64,000 nt of DNA from Kryptolebias marmoratus (lineage: Eukaryota; Chordata; Actinopteri; Cyprinodontiformes; Rivulidae). Shown one piece after another: positions 25,376 through 38,660 of the stretch. The position numbers were made by a program, and so were the translations under genes. The stretch's first letter is position 1. Each line of letters opens with the position of its first letter. The notes under the pieces were generated by a model. It saw nothing but the letters and a program-made list of their open reading frames with translations. It was not told where the DNA came from and did not search any database. The DNA lies in contig NC_051450.1 in NCBI RefSeq assembly GCF_001649575.2, forward strand, positions 10,005,827-10,069,826, given 5' to 3'.

Positions 25376-26782
25376 CCCTAAATGTTGAGCTTTAACAAAT
25401 CCAGTGTGTGCTCAAATGTTTGTTTTTAACTGCTTGTAGTTACTATCCCTTAACCAAACATCTTTTTTTTTAAACACAATGGTTCTTACCTGCTTTATAC
25501 CTCGAAACACTTGTGTGTTTTTGTGAAGTACTACCTTCAAAATTCCAATCTTAGATCAGAAGTCAGATCTCCCCAAGTGGTTGGGATCTGATCCCTTCTA
25601 TTGATTCTCAAAGATGTTCAGCAATAAAGCTTTACAAGGTAATGGTCCTTAGTCGTCCTTAGGATCTCAGCAGGCTCCATAGTTTACAGACACGCTTGTA
25701 CTTGAGAATCTTTCACACAACTTTCAACCACAAGGTGTAATAGGCCACAGGAGAATTCAGCTGCAATTCTCCTTGGAACGAGCAGCAAATGCTGTGCCAC
25801 TTGTGAATTAATAAAACTGCCTCATACTTGATTCTTACCTCCTACATGAGGGTTTCAAGCACGTTAAAGCCCCCTAATGCGGATGTGTCACCACATAAGT
25901 TAGTAAGATGAATCTAGAAATCATCAGATGAAATGTAAACACATTAATTAATCTGCAAAAAAGGAAGAAATATCTTCTAGGATCCAGCAGTAGTGTTTCT
26001 GTGTGTATGTGTATGTGTTGCCATAGAAGAAGTTTGAAAATAGCTCCTTTTGAGTTGTTTTTTTTTTTTCCTTTTTTGTGTGTCTTTCTTCTAACTAGGT
26101 GCACTCTGTCACCTGCTCTATAATACTCTGGTAATAGTAAAAACCCAAGGTTAAAGTTAATCATTGAGTTTTATGTTTTCTGAAAGATGCAACTGCATAT
26201 TTGGGCACATCCGCAACTAATTTGTACAGTTCTTCACAAATAAAGTACTAATACCTTCCTACTGTCAAGAGCCCCATAAAGGAAGAAAATAAACAAAAAA
26301 AGGGAAATATTGTGGGTGTGCTACAAGCATTAAGCATTCTAGGTGCTCTGGTACTCCCAACTGTTTTGACAGCTGGAAGTAACAACAGTATAAATGATGA
26401 AGTGTGAAAAAAGCCACATGTACCACGCACATGAAATGACTAATTTATTCCTGGTGCTCAGTAGGTACACTGTGGGTTACCACGCTGAATTAAAATGAGG
26501 TGACTTTAACCCGGTATCTTTGGCTGCTCATGGGTTTAATGTAGGTCGGTGCACTGTCAGCTCGGTATAATGGAACTGAGATCTGATCAGTGTTCACAAG
26601 CTTAATTTAACACATTTCAACATATGTGATACCCACGAATACACATCTCAGCTTCACACATACTTTTAAATTCAAACATGTTGTGTGGTTAAAGAATGTG
26701 ACAGTGTAAATGATATCTTTCTGATGTAAAGCATTGTCTTTGAACAGAAAGTATTAAATCAAATTATATTCCAGTTTAGCAA
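25376..26782. other. Intergenic; no gene seen
   Basis: Unique AT-rich DNA without recognisable elements. Confidence 0.5.
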
Positions 26783-26816
26783 TACCCATGATTAAACTTT
26801 TTTTTAATCATGGGTA
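26783..26816. repeat. Perfect 14 bp inverted repeat with 6-nt loop
   Basis: TACCCATGATTAAA at 26783-26796 is exactly complementary to 26803-26816, with a T-rich 6-nt loop. It looks like a bacterial terminator in shape, but in this genome it is more likely a short snap-back duplication or the relic of a palindromic insertion. Confidence 0.85.
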
Positions 26817-27835
26817 CATTGAGCCAACACTTCACACACAGAAAAAAAAACATACACACATGTTATAACAGAACAATTAAAAGTACATAGAAGGAGTGTA
26901 GCAATACATGTAATCATACAGAACTGTCACTGATGTCAGAGGCAGGTGCATGCAAGCAGACAAACAATATGTTAGCCACAAGTAGTCACTCCCCACTCTA
27001 ATCGAGAAGAGGGCACAAACTTAAAAAAAATATATATTTTTGCTAACTGCCACAAGGAGTCGGAAGGAACTCTACAGCCAAAGTCTATTTTATACAAAAA
27101 CACAGGAGCTTGAAGATGCATTTGTTGGTTTTAAATAAGCTGTGAGGAAAAGGTTTGGGTTCCGATTGGTTTGTAGCAGCAGTGAAGCGTACAAAAGCAC
27201 TCACAAAACGTGAATGTATGGAACTTGAAGAAAGTCGTTATTCTGTATGGAAAGCTAAAGTAGTCTTAATTTGCTGTTGCCCTTGGCGACTAATATACAC
27301 TGGAAAATTTGCCACAGGCTTTTAATAGGAACCACCTGAGCATGAAAAGAAAAAGATAGGTGTGAATGCTTGGCATTCTGTGTTTTTTGGGGGGGGATTT
27401 TATTTAGTTATTTATTGTCACAAATTATTTGAAATAAACCAGAGGGATACCTTCAGTTTTGGAGATTATCAAACTTATTATTTAAAATGCGGCCTGCAGG
27501 ACACTGTTTACAGTTTAAAATATATGAATAAGTCAGCACAATACAATTTTAATAAATTTTATAGTAAACTTACCAGTTGACAAACCCTTACTGGCTGTAT
27601 GGTCTACTACTATAGAGCCCCACCCTCTAAGCAAGGATGGTCTGTTTATTTGTCTCTGCTTCTGAGAGAGTTATTGACTGTTTAAAAAAAGTGAAAAAAA
27701 TACAGTTGACATTTTTTTTTTCCAGTTGTACTTACCTAATACTGAATCAAGGCCCCAGAACCAAGATCTGTATACAGAATCAGGATTTATGTTCACTGTT
27801 ACATCCTTACATTCATGCAAATTTGATCCTCATTT

Positions 27836-27870
<35 letters not shown>

Positions 27871-30800
27871 CAATACTAAAACACAGCTTTTCCAGCTCTT
27901 TGTTAAAGGATCCCAGCAAGTACCTTTTCAACAGAAGTTTGGGTTGAAAAGGCTTTTAAACAGATTTGCATTTTCAATAGTCATTTGGGCTAAAATCTAG
28001 CTTAATTTGGATGAAAAGTGAAAGTTTTGTAGAAATTCAAACTTAGTTTTACACATATTTGGCCTTAGAGTAACTAAGATTGCTTATGTAGGACTTGTAC
28101 ATATGATGTCTGCCCTACAAGTTTTTCTCACCATTTATAAAATCAACCAGCCACACAAAAAAAAGGAAACACTACCTGCTTTTAAGATTGCACACACATT
28201 GTCTGTTGTGCAGTTAAGATAATAATTGTTAAGCTATGCTGACTGATTGTCTCGATTTTTATCATATATATACATTCAGCTTTCCCTTTAATGTTGTTCC
28301 AAAGGCATTTTTTTGTAAGCACACATTTCATCTGCTATTAAATTATAAATAAAAAAAAAACATAATTTTAACAAACAAAAATCTTCTCAACTATTCATAA
28401 CAGAACAGAGGGAGTGTTTGGTACATAAATTATGTAATAAATCCACTTGGTAAAATGTAGGTCAAAACGAGGGGTGTGACTAAGCTCAACACTGAAATCA
28501 CAGCTATTTCTCATCTTGAATAATAACTTTGTACAACCTGCCTTTGCTTTACTCAAACATTTTGTGTTTCATTTTGTTGGAGGGTAGGTAGCTAATAATA
28601 AATTATGTCCCATGTCAAAGCTGAACAGGGTACAATGGCCTCATACTGTTGAACCACATGACACCTGTACTGCACATGTTAGAAAACACCTAGGAGACCC
28701 TGTTTTTGTTTTTCACTAAATTAATCTGCACCACAACACCACCATTTCTGCAAATTAGCAGCATGACACAGTCTTTGTGAACATGAAAGAAAAGAAAAAA
28801 ACACAGGTAAGTGAAGGAAATCCTACCTGAATTACAGCTGAGTTGGAATTAAAAGTAGGGGGAGAGAAAAAAGAAAAAAGGTTTTGATCAACATTCCATT
28901 TATCTCCGGTGAGGGAGGCAAGGATGGCTCAGTCTTCTCTGTTCATCACTGATGGAGGTTGGATGGGATGCCAGGTGTACTCATTTGTCTTTGAAATAAT
29001 TGGAAATTAAGAGGATAATGAGGTCTTTGGGGAGACGTTGATGAGTGCGTCTGACATTCAGCTGAATGAGGGACAGAAGATATAAAACTCTTTGATTTTC
29101 CTACATAAGACAAATCTGTTAGGATTTCTCAAACTGATGCTTTTGAAAGAGGGCTACTACAGGATTTCACTTTTATTAGCAGATGCAAAGTAAAACAGAT
29201 CCTGACAAGTGATACATCTTTAGTAGAAAAAAATCTTTGTTGAGGATCTGGAAAAAAAAGTACATAACAGCATGATTTCTGTACTGTTAAATGCAGTAAT
29301 TTATGAGTTATTGAGGTATTTATAATGTGTAAAAACTTGTCAAAAAGCAATGTCAAAAGTATTTTTTTTGTAGTTTTTTATTGGATCCCAATTACCTCAA
29401 AGTTGGAAGTTTGATCTGAGAATGTCATCATGCCTGGCCTAATACAACTGTGTTCCAGTTGCAAGCCAAAAAAAAACCAGAGAAAAAAACCCAAAACAAA
29501 CAACGACAAAAAACAAAAACAGTAGGATTTGCTAATTACCAGGCAAACTATCATTAGCAATACAAGCTGATAGAAATGGATTTCTCTGCATTTAAACATT
29601 TTACCAACATGTTTACTAAAAGCATTTGAACAACTGGAGAACTAAGATATATACTGAAAGAAGCAAAACAAATGTTTATCTCTGTAGGTATCACCAAATT
29701 TCACATGCTACTGTGTCAGCTGTATTGGATTTTCAGATCAGAGAAGTTCAGGAATCGCTGACTTTCTAATGTTTAGTTGATTTTCCTGACTTAGAACTGA
29801 ATGGGAAATAATTGGAAATAATAATGGAATGCACCATTATTGTCCTACTAGCTAATTGCTGCTAACATGACCAAACCAAGTCCCTTCGCCTTGCAGTTAA
29901 AACTGGTTATGTTTGAAATAGCTGAAGATCTTTATTGAGATGTCTCTGGGATGGCAAATCTTTTACAGTAAATTTTGGGTTGTCTGATAGACAAACATGA
30001 GAAACAAATAAACCCTAAAGTTATTAGAGGATAATGTAAAACCAGCTAAGTTAAACAGATCAATGTAATAAAAACATAATCAAAAAATGCTTTACATTGT
30101 AAAAGAAGGCGACACTGAACTGCACATGGACAAATCTAGTAGGTCTCAATGACTCTGGAGAGACAACATGGGAGGGATGATAAATAAAGAAAAGAAAGAA
30201 AATACTTATGCCATTTGAAAGAACCACCTTACTTATTTTTATTTATTTATGTTTTATATACTATTATTGCTCTTATAAATATATGATTAAAAGTGTGTAT
30301 TCTTTCTGGCCATAAATTGACTTGGATGTTACGAACTGTAACTTTATAGTCACCTTTACTGATCATAGAATCTATGCCTCAAGTCAAAAATCACTGATTT
30401 AGAAAGTTTCTATGTTTCGGTTGTAAAATGTATAGCATAAAACATAAAAAGGAGCCGCTGCACCATTGACTGCAAGGAATTATAACTAATTTTGGGTGGT
30501 AAAAAGTCTATTTTGTGTACTTTAGTAGGCTCAGTTAGGGTTAACTTCTGCATTACCTTTAGTAGAATGGACCTGAGGCTCAGCTCACAATTTTATCTTT
30601 GATTTTACCTTCATGCAACACCCACTTACAGACTGACAGCATCTAATAAAAAAACAGAATTCATAGCTGTTTAAATATGAAAAAGCATGAAGAATTCCTG
30701 TGGGTAGCAGGACCCCCCTAAGCAATGTTTGCACTGTGGTGATATTATTTGTAGAGCTGGTGGAGTAACAGATATACAGAGTGATCTGTGAAAACCTGCT

Positions 30801-32053
30801 GAGTAAAACAACATGTTATGGTGAATGGAAATGCCTAGTGTTCGTTCCTTTTTGCAGTTTTATGATTATGCATATTTACGTAGCTCATCAGATTATTCAG
30901 TATTATTCTTGATCTGCAAATAAAAAGCCATGCTGAGCCTAGCCTTGAGGGGATGTACTTCTGCTGCTGCTGTCCATGTCTCTTGTAGTGTTTGGATTTA
31001 TTTTTTTTTTCGGATTACCTTAAAAGATTTTAAATTAAGCTAAATGTTTGCTTGGTCTCACCAAAATTAGCAGAAGTTTTAGGAGAATGAAAGGAAATGT
31101 AAACAGAAATAACAAAGCAAAGAACACACTGATGGAAAGGATGCTATAAAGTACAATGTCAGTTATGGAAGCCATTAACATGACAAGATTGTAAGCCCTA
31201 ATTTTGACAATTTGACAAAAGAGTGATTCATTATGATTCGTGTTTCAAATGACCTATGTTGTTGTTTTTTTTATTTTTAAATATAACCAAGTAGGTTTAC
31301 TGACAAAATACAATCAATATAAGACAAAGATGTTGTTTTAACAGTATTTTAAGTTAATATGTTACTAAGGTGACCAAGAAAGTAGCAAAAAAAAAAGAGA
31401 AAGAACAAAATCTGCAACGACTGATACTAGTATTACATGCCCGAATGTTCGTGCAAGTTTTGTTGTTGTTGTTAATCAAGAGTTTATATTGCAAGCAACA
31501 TTGTTTGTCCCTTGACTCTGAATCCAAAGCTCTTAGGAGGCATTTGGAGTTCACGTGTGCCGATGTCATATTGAAATCACACAGCAGCGTTAAAACTATG
31601 CCCCACTTACTCAAAAGCTAATTTGTGGAGCCTGAAGAATGGCTTTCTCATAGCACAGCCAACTCCCAGCAGACTAGACAAATCTACAAGGGAGACTGAT
31701 TTATTATGATGCTTGAGAAGACGTAAACACACAATAATCTGCTGCACAACCCTTTTTATTATCCCTCCCACTGTCTGCCCTAGGAGATAGGAATATTTGA
31801 AAGAAAGATGCAAATAAAGGACAAAAGAAACAAGTATTCAATTTATATAAGCACTCAGTACTGACAACAACCTTTTACATTTTATACCATACAATTGCAT
31901 TGTTGTGGTGTGATATTTTCTCCCTACACACACAGAAATTTCCCTGAATAATAATTTCACTCCACTTTATTTCTGACAATGTACACATGCAGTTGTACAG
32001 ATACACTTTAAGTCTCGTTTCCTAAATTGCTTCAATCATAAAAAAAAGCCTTG
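26817..32053. other. Intergenic; simple repeats only
   Basis: About 5.2 kb of AT-rich DNA. It holds a 30-A run at 27840-27869 and scattered short A- or T-rich tracts. The open frames here are short, low-complexity and resemble nothing known. A patch at 28900-29060 is slightly more GC-balanced but carries no motif I recognise. Confidence 0.5.
27840..27869. repeat. poly(A) run
   Basis: 30 consecutive A. Could be a retroposon tail, but no recognisable body precedes it. Confidence 0.9.
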
Positions 32054-32301
32054 GGTCTTGTCCACATGGAAACAGTTTTTGTATTTGTTGTTTCTAAAAA
32101 TATCCACAGAAACAAGACACTGTTTCTATAAATGTTTTCATTCACACAGAAACACGTAAAAAATAACCCAAAGTCTGTAGCAACTATGCCAAGTCTTTAT
32201 GCGGTGCTTGAACACTGCCAAGAAAATACACCAAAAACAAGAAACAAGGTGTGGAACATGTGCATAAAGATTAGAACCATAGACAGAATATATAATTATA
32301 C

Positions 32302-32762
32302 CATATTGTTAAGGCCCTTGGCCTGTAGAGGCTGTGTAGTCTCTTTGGTTTTTTTTTGTTTTTTTTCTTTATACCGATTCAGCTGTGGGAGCACATCCCA
32401 CTGATTGACTGCCTGGAAGCTGCAGCGCAACCCGATTGGACCAGCAGGAGGTGACAAGCCAATTAGATGACGATGAGGTCCACCTGCACCCTATAAAAGG
32501 CTCCTGGACTCATTGCTCTAGTTTGACAGCTTTTTACATCTGATTGTTTTGAGTTAGAGTTATGTTATATTGTTGTTGGGGTTTTACCTTACTCATTTTA
32601 GTTTACCAGTAATTTTTGTTAGTCCAAGTTGATTGTTGGTTCAGTTGAAGTATATATCTTGTTTTTGGAACCTTTTCTTATAAATAAATTATTTTACATT
32701 TAACTTTCCCTCTGGACACTATTTATGTTACCACCCTGATCCCCTAGACCTAGACCACATAT
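32302..32762. repeat. 5 bp target-site duplication CATAT around the solo LTR
   Basis: CATAT at 32302-32306 is repeated at 32758-32762, immediately outside the TG...CA ends. This is the size expected from LTR-element integrase. Confidence 0.8.
32307..32757 (+). mobile_element. Solo LTR (451 bp) of an LTR retrotransposon
   Basis: The sequence starts TGTTAAGG and ends TAGACCA (TG...CA), with a direct CATAT repeat on both sides. Inside, in the right order for a + strand LTR, are a TATA box (tataaaag, from 32492) and a poly(A) signal AATAAA at 32683-32688. There is no internal coding region or second LTR, so this is a solo LTR left by recombination. Superfamily (Gypsy-like or endogenous-retrovirus-like) cannot be decided from the LTR alone. 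Confidence 0.8.
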
Positions 32763-32830
32763 TATGCAGACTATGGTACCAATTTTTAACAGCAAAAATG
32801 AAATGAGTACATTTCCATGTGGACAGGATC

Positions 32831-33734
32831 TTAGATATTTTTATTTTTACTAAAAAATGTGTTATGACACCATAGAGATAAAAAATACAAACTACACAAC
32901 TGATCAAGTTGCTATCTCACTCATGATGTCTAAAAACATGCAACTTTGAGATAGCTTACATGAAAAAAATAAAAGAATCAGATGACGTACAATGGTAAAA
33001 ACCTGCTGAATGGTTGTTGATTGAGGCAGGTTGTTTAACGTAATCTACTGTGCTGTTTTTCGTTTCAGTGAAGCTGCATGATTGCTGGTCTGGATAAACA
33101 TCTTCCCTGGTCTGATTACTTCATTAGAAGCTATAAAAATCTTTGCTTCTGGAAGATATGGCAGTTCCACTGCGGTATGGAGGCCTCCCACTCAGAATCC
33201 CTGACAATTTTACACATTGGAGTAAATAATCCTGTACTGAGCACCATCAAACTCACTGAGGCGGTGCATTCAGCTCTATTCACAGATCAAAGACTGACAA
33301 ATTACAACAAAATGGCTCTGAATGTGCAGAAAGTGAAATTTCACCTGAAAGTCTGAAAATAAGATTGAGCAGTTTTGATGTAGCACTTTGAGTGTACCTT
33401 TATTTGCTCTGCAGCTCTCATCAAAGAACAAAAAAAAAAAAATCAGCTGTATTCAGGATGACCACCAGGTAAAAAAAAAAAAAAATAGTGACTCTTAAAT
33501 ATTTTTTTATGCTTTTAAAAGAAGGTTTATCACAATTTTTAAAAGAAAATGTTGATATAGACATATAGCAAATATTGTGAACATGTCAAGGTAATTCAGA
33601 AAAGTGGCTAACAGAAACAGAAATGAGCAATAAATGACAGGTTACTTAAGATATGCAGATCTTACCATCTGTTGCCCTTTAGTCACCTGCTGCTGAAGGC
33701 GAAGCGGGAGCATTAATGTTCTTGTCTGTTTCTG
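32831..33734. other. Intergenic; no gene seen
   Basis: AT-rich unique DNA. An open frame at 33078-33356 matches no family I know and lacks supporting splice or coding signals. Confidence 0.5.
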
Positions 33735-34260
33735 TACGTGTTCATTTATCTATACCATGAGTAAAATATCTCATAAATTGATTTTAATGAAGCTCTCAGG
33801 GAAAACAAAAAAAAAAGGGATGGACATCTTCAACTGATTATTAACTTTTGAAGTCAACCTAGTTCAAGGTGGCCGCTACTGGAAAATAAGCTTAACAAAT
33901 GCAATCATGACTATAACTCAGTTAATTTGACAGATATTGAGCTAAAATTTGGTGTCATAGTAGGTGAGACTGACCCCTACATTATATTATGAGTTCTAAT
34001 TGATTGCTTGAGATCTCTGTTTAAAACTTTGCCTTACCTATTACAATCCATTCTGCCTGTCCATTAGCAAAATATTTCAAGAACCACAGAACAGATTTTA
34101 ATGAAACTTTCAGAAAGTAATCACTGAGTTGACATCTACACCTGATTAACTTTTGTAATCAACCCACATCTAATCAACATTGGCGAACACAAAAATGGTT
34201 TTACTTCAGTATTTTTTTAGATATTGAGGTATTGAGGTTCTGTGGAAAGTTTATTAACAG
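33735..34260 (+). repeat. Dispersed ~310 bp monomer repeat, copy 2 (+), about 1.7 units
   Basis: The landmark gatattgagctaaaatttgg near 33930 recurs truncated (agatattgaggt) near 34220. The gcaaaatatttcaagaaccac landmark (34067) and the gattttaatgaa block also recur. It is diverged from copy 1. Confidence 0.75.
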
Positions 34261-36099
34261 TAATATAATACATCTTGTAGATAGCTCTTTGAACAAATTT
34301 GTCAAACCAAAGTTTGGAGACATAAAATGTAATTAATACCAGATGATGCTACTGACTAATCTAAGCAAGGCTAAGCCCAAAGTGGCTGTCTTAAAACAAC
34401 TTAAGTCTCAAAAACTGCATTGTGGTTAATAAGAACCCATTTATAAACTTTGTTGTATTTTTTGCCACATTTCTTTTTATTTAAATTTTTATGAAGAGTT
34501 CTGTGATTATTTGCATGTGCAAATATTGGCAGCTAGTTGTGACTTTTCCAATGCAACCTCGAACATTTCTGGCAGGACTATTGTAATATTTCAGCTGGAA
34601 TAAATATTTAAAACAACACTGATGGTGCTGTAAAAGTTTATAAAATAGTATTGGCATAAACTGCTGTGAAAGTTTGAGGTTGGAGTTCCTTTAAGACAAC
34701 CAATCCAAATTGGGTCTTGGAACAGCAGTCAACTTGTGGTCAGAATGAAACTTAATTTCCACAAACTGAGGCTGTTTAAACAGTTATCTACTACAGGCCA
34801 CATTTTAACTGTTTATATTCTCTCCACAGAACCCCACTTCAAAAGATCTGAATTGTTGTTTTTAGTGTCCCACATATAACGTGACATAAAATACTGTTCA
34901 TGAGGCCACTGGAAATTATTTTGTATGACAAACCAAACATGAAACTTTGAAATGTCATTACAGTTTTACAACTCCACTTCAATTAGTTGCATGTAACTGT
35001 AAAAAATCACAGAGGAACCTTTACATCCGCCAGTGTTTATGTTTTTATTCCAATTACTTTTTATTCCATTGTTGTTTCTATCCAAGGGCAGAGGTTTTCA
35101 CACTCCATTATTTCCAACAAGCTGTTCAATTTCTGCAGCATGTGCAAACGGCAGCGATCAGGTGGCCATGTTGCATCTGTGATTGTATGAACACGATGCC
35201 TCATTAGACCTTTAGTGCCCTGGCTTGCCACAGTCCCATCCAGACACAATAGCCCATCTCATTATAGCTGTCCCTCGGCCACCTGACCGCTCCAGTGAGA
35301 GCCCTGGCAGCCATAGTCAAGCTGTTCCAGTTCATAAGCAACCAGGACCTTGTGTGCAGTCTAACATCTGCAGACCGGCTGCCTTTGACAACGTCAGGTG
35401 CTGCGATCTCCTGAGAACAGGTACATTTTTTCTTTCTTAACTTCTCACAGATTTTTACTTTATTTTTATAGCTTTATACAGTATGACCTCCACTTCACCC
35501 AACACTTCAAATTATAGAATACTTTGCCTTTGATTCTACAGGCTTTTGCTTTTTTTTTTTGTTTCTTTTTACTTTTGCTCCTTTACCAATGGCAATTCTC
35601 AGTGGTCCTGTCTGGATGTATAACCATCTCCTCTTGACCACACACATACCCACACACCTCTGTCTCCTCTGTCTTCCTGTCTGCACAGCTCCAGCTGTCG
35701 GCTCCCCACCTGGACAGTCCTTGGAGAATAGCCTTAAGTATTGCATGTTCTGGCTTCCGGTGCACTGTGGAGGCATACTTTCATACATGAGTGAAAAGGG
35801 TCAGGAGCCATGTTACATTTTTCATCTATGTGGGAGCCTTTAGTAAGAAAAAAACAAAAAACAAAAAACAAAAACAAAGCAAGTACTGCTGACATGTATT
35901 GAGTATGTAGCTCAGTGTCATCTTCTTCTAAGGAATTTAGTAACTTAATGAAACATAAATGAATTTAGGCCATATGCATTTCTTTAAGGAATGCAAGTTA
36001 CTTTTCACCCCAGACTTTGCAACTGAGACCATTTATTTAAAAAAGATATAGCTCAAGAAGGCTATATTTCATGAAAATAATATTTTGTGTGATTACTTG
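34261..36099. other. Intergenic with a GC-balanced patch at about 35080-35430
   Basis: Mostly unremarkable AT-rich DNA. 35080-35430 has more balanced composition and no simple repeat. The overlapping short open frames there resemble nothing known, so it may be a conserved noncoding element or chance. An A/C-rich tract (AAAAAAC-type) occupies 35848-35878. Confidence 0.4.
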
Positions 36100-37010
36100 T
36101 TATATTGTGAGATCTTGAACAATCAAATAGCACTTGAAGTATGTTTTGTGGGCCACTCTCAGCTACCACCATGCCACAGTTTAGTTCAATATATGTAAAT
36201 ATCAATAAGTAATAAACATTTTTTTGTGTTGGTAAGGTCAATTGGGTTGAAACCAAAGAGTACTTAGTTGAAGATGTCCACCCAATGATTAGGTCATGAA
36301 TGTTTAATTAAACTCTGTTCTGTGATTCCTGCCATATTTTGCTTACAAACAGACATGCTTGACTTTAAAAGTTGATGCCAAAGTTTTAGCCCTCCCATGG
36401 CCTCTGCGTCAAGTTCCAAGGATTTTTCTTTCTCTCTTCAATTATGAGGGCTTTAGAAGTATGATTTGGAGTTGAGTCTCAGCTATTACCACACCAAATT
36501 GTAGTGCAATATATGTAAAAGTGACTGAATTATACCCATTTTGGGTTAGCAAAGATCAGTTGGCTGTGTTGGCCATCTCAGATTGGGTTGAGTTCAAAAG
36601 TTTATTACTTGTATAGCATATCCTCTGATTAATATCTGCAAGTTTCATTGATATCCATCCAGCGGGTCATGAGATATTTTGCTAACAGACAAACAGGGTT
36701 GACTTCAAGAGTTACTGCCAGATTTATAAGCAAAGATTTTTTTTACAATTTGTAGTGCTCTAAGGATTTGTTGTGGTTGATGTTCAGCTACTACCACAAC
36801 AAATCTTTAAGCTCAGTGTCTGTACAATTGACTGAGTCATAGCTATTCTTTGTATTTGCTAAGTTTGTTTAATTGTAATGGTATTTTTGAATCAGGTTTA
36901 CTTCAAAAGTTAATCAGTGGTAGATGTATATCTAATTATTACTTTATGACAGTTTCAATAAAATGGTTCATGAAATTTTTTGCAAACAGACAAACAAATG
37001 AGCACACTTA
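36100..37010 (-). repeat. Dispersed ~310 bp monomer repeat, copy 3 (-), three tandem units
   Basis: Three head-to-tail units in minus orientation. The landmark ctcagcta(c/t)(t/c)acca recurs at about 36158, 36478 and 36787, giving periods near 320 and 309 bp. Each unit also keeps an aaca(g)acaaaca stretch near its end. This is the clearest evidence that the family is organised as tandem monomers. Confidence 0.8.
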
Positions 37011-38021
37011 TACACAGGCAAAAATGTAATTGTACACCTTTTTCCTTTAATAAAAAGTGATAATTAAAAGTGAGTTTCAGTCCCTTCCCACATAAAACAA
37101 CATTACAATTTTAGGACGATTAGACAGATGTTAACATCAGATAATAAACAGCTGCTCAACACAACATAATAAAATCTTTCAAGGTCAAACATAGGTTTGA
37201 TGAATGTGTTTTTAATTGGTATGAACACCAGAGAAGGTAAATTGCAGAAAAGAGCTCACACACTCCATCATGTTCAGCTGAACTCTGATTTGTTGTGACA
37301 CACCCCTGCCGACAGAGCCTGCAGCGAGAAGACAGATTACTGAGACGCCGTGTCATAAACAACAAGCAACTTGTGTAAGTTTGTTGTGATGCTTGTACGT
37401 CTTACTTTTACTCTTACAAGTGGTAATGATGTACAAGTTTCAGCAATAGCGTTATTAGCTAGTATATTGTGACAAGGTCTGCATTCAGCATGTTTCATGC
37501 CAGTCTGTAGTGTTTGAAAACCTCAAGAAAACAACCTTTAATTGGTAGGAATTAACATGTGGCAACCAATCATTCAGATCAGTCTGAGAGCTGCATTAAT
37601 TAACTCGAAGGATTGTGCAGAGCAGTAGCAGCTCCTGAGCATAAATATTAGCAGGGCAGACATTGGCTTCAATTAATGAATTGCTAACCTCCCAAATTTT
37701 ACAATTTGTGTTACATTTTCTGTGAAAAAGGCTAGGCCATATGTTAATAAATATTAATTTTATTGCCTGTTTTCTTTTCTGTAGTTCTCTGTAGTTCACA
37801 AAGTTGTTGCCTTTTTCTTCCTTCCCCCCCCTATATTTGTGATATACCAGACAGAAGCATCCGTGACGATAAAAGTAGAGTGTAATAATTCACATGCAAT
37901 ATGTTGTTGGTTTCATTTTGTGTTAATGAACTGAAGTTGTCCGCAGGTTTTTTTTTGCAAGAGCTTTGTTATCAGACACTAAAGGCTAAACAACAATGTT
38001 TTTGCTTCTGTCTTTGTGTGT
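37011..38021. other. Intergenic; candidate regulatory patch inside
   Basis: Unique DNA between two oppositely oriented repeat blocks. See the separate entry at 37550-37770. Confidence 0.5.
37550..37770. promoter_or_regulatory. Candidate conserved-noncoding-like patch, TAATTA-rich
   Basis: Unique, repeat-free sequence with several homeodomain-type cores (gcattaattaactcg, ttcaattaatgaattgc, aatattaattt). Conservation was not tested. Confidence 0.25.
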
Positions 38022-38660
38022 GTGTGTCTGTTTGTCTGTAGCATGAGTAAAAAAAAATATCATGAACCAACAGCAGAACCAAAGCAAAAATAAAAAATCT
38101 CACAAAGCAGTCGTTGGATAAATATCTACAATTGATAACATTTTTGTAGTGAACCCAATCCAAGATAGCCACCACATTCACCTGATCTTAGAAAACACAA
38201 AAAATGGCTACAACTCAGCCAATTTTACAGATATTGAGCTAAAATTTTGTGTGGTAATAGCTACACATTATGTACAATTCATAATTTGAGGACTACACAT
38301 TGCACAATACTTTGGTTTTTATACTGGCATTCACTGTTTCTGTTAACTCTGTCTGCCTGTTAGCAAAATATTTCTTGAACCACTGGTCAGAGTTTAATGA
38401 AACCCTCAGGAAGTAGCTATTGGATGTACATCTACAACTGATGAACTTTTGGAGTTAAAATCAAGATGGCAGTCCAGCTAATCAGCATGAGCCAACACAA
38501 ATGGCTATATATATAGTTAAATTTTGGTGTGGTAGTAGCTGAGAGTCATTCATAACACAGACTCTGAGTGTTACATCTTGTAATATTGTATGAGCCTGCA
38601 CATAATGTTTTTAAGAATTGACCCAAAATGGCTCATGACTCTGTTGTTTCTCAAAGAATA
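38022..38660 (+). repeat. Dispersed ~310 bp monomer repeat, copy 4 (+), two units
   Basis: Two units. cagatattgagctaaaattt near 38230 recurs in shortened form as agttaaattttggtgtggta near 38514. caatccaagatagccacc (38157) and atcaagatggcagtcc (38460) are the equivalent blocks. It faces copy 3 about 1 kb away, so the two could pair as inverted repeats. Confidence 0.8.

Larger units (their letters stand above)
32054..32830. mobile_element. DNA-transposon-like element (hAT-like?) interrupted by a solo LTR
   Basis: The ends are inverted: 20 bp at 32054-32073 (core TGTCCACATGGAAA) matches the complement of 32811-32830 at 17 of 20 positions. Without the LTR inside it, the element is about 320 bp. 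Sub-terminal AGAAACA-type motifs recur inside, as in non-autonomous hAT elements of fish. There is no transposase frame, and I could not define an 8 bp target duplication because the flanks have diverged. The inverted ends are clear; the hAT name is tentative. Confidence 0.55.

Noticed and set aside
35507..35843. Overlapping open frames on both strands
   Set aside because: Mutually antisense frames in a T/C-biased patch; neither resembles a protein family.
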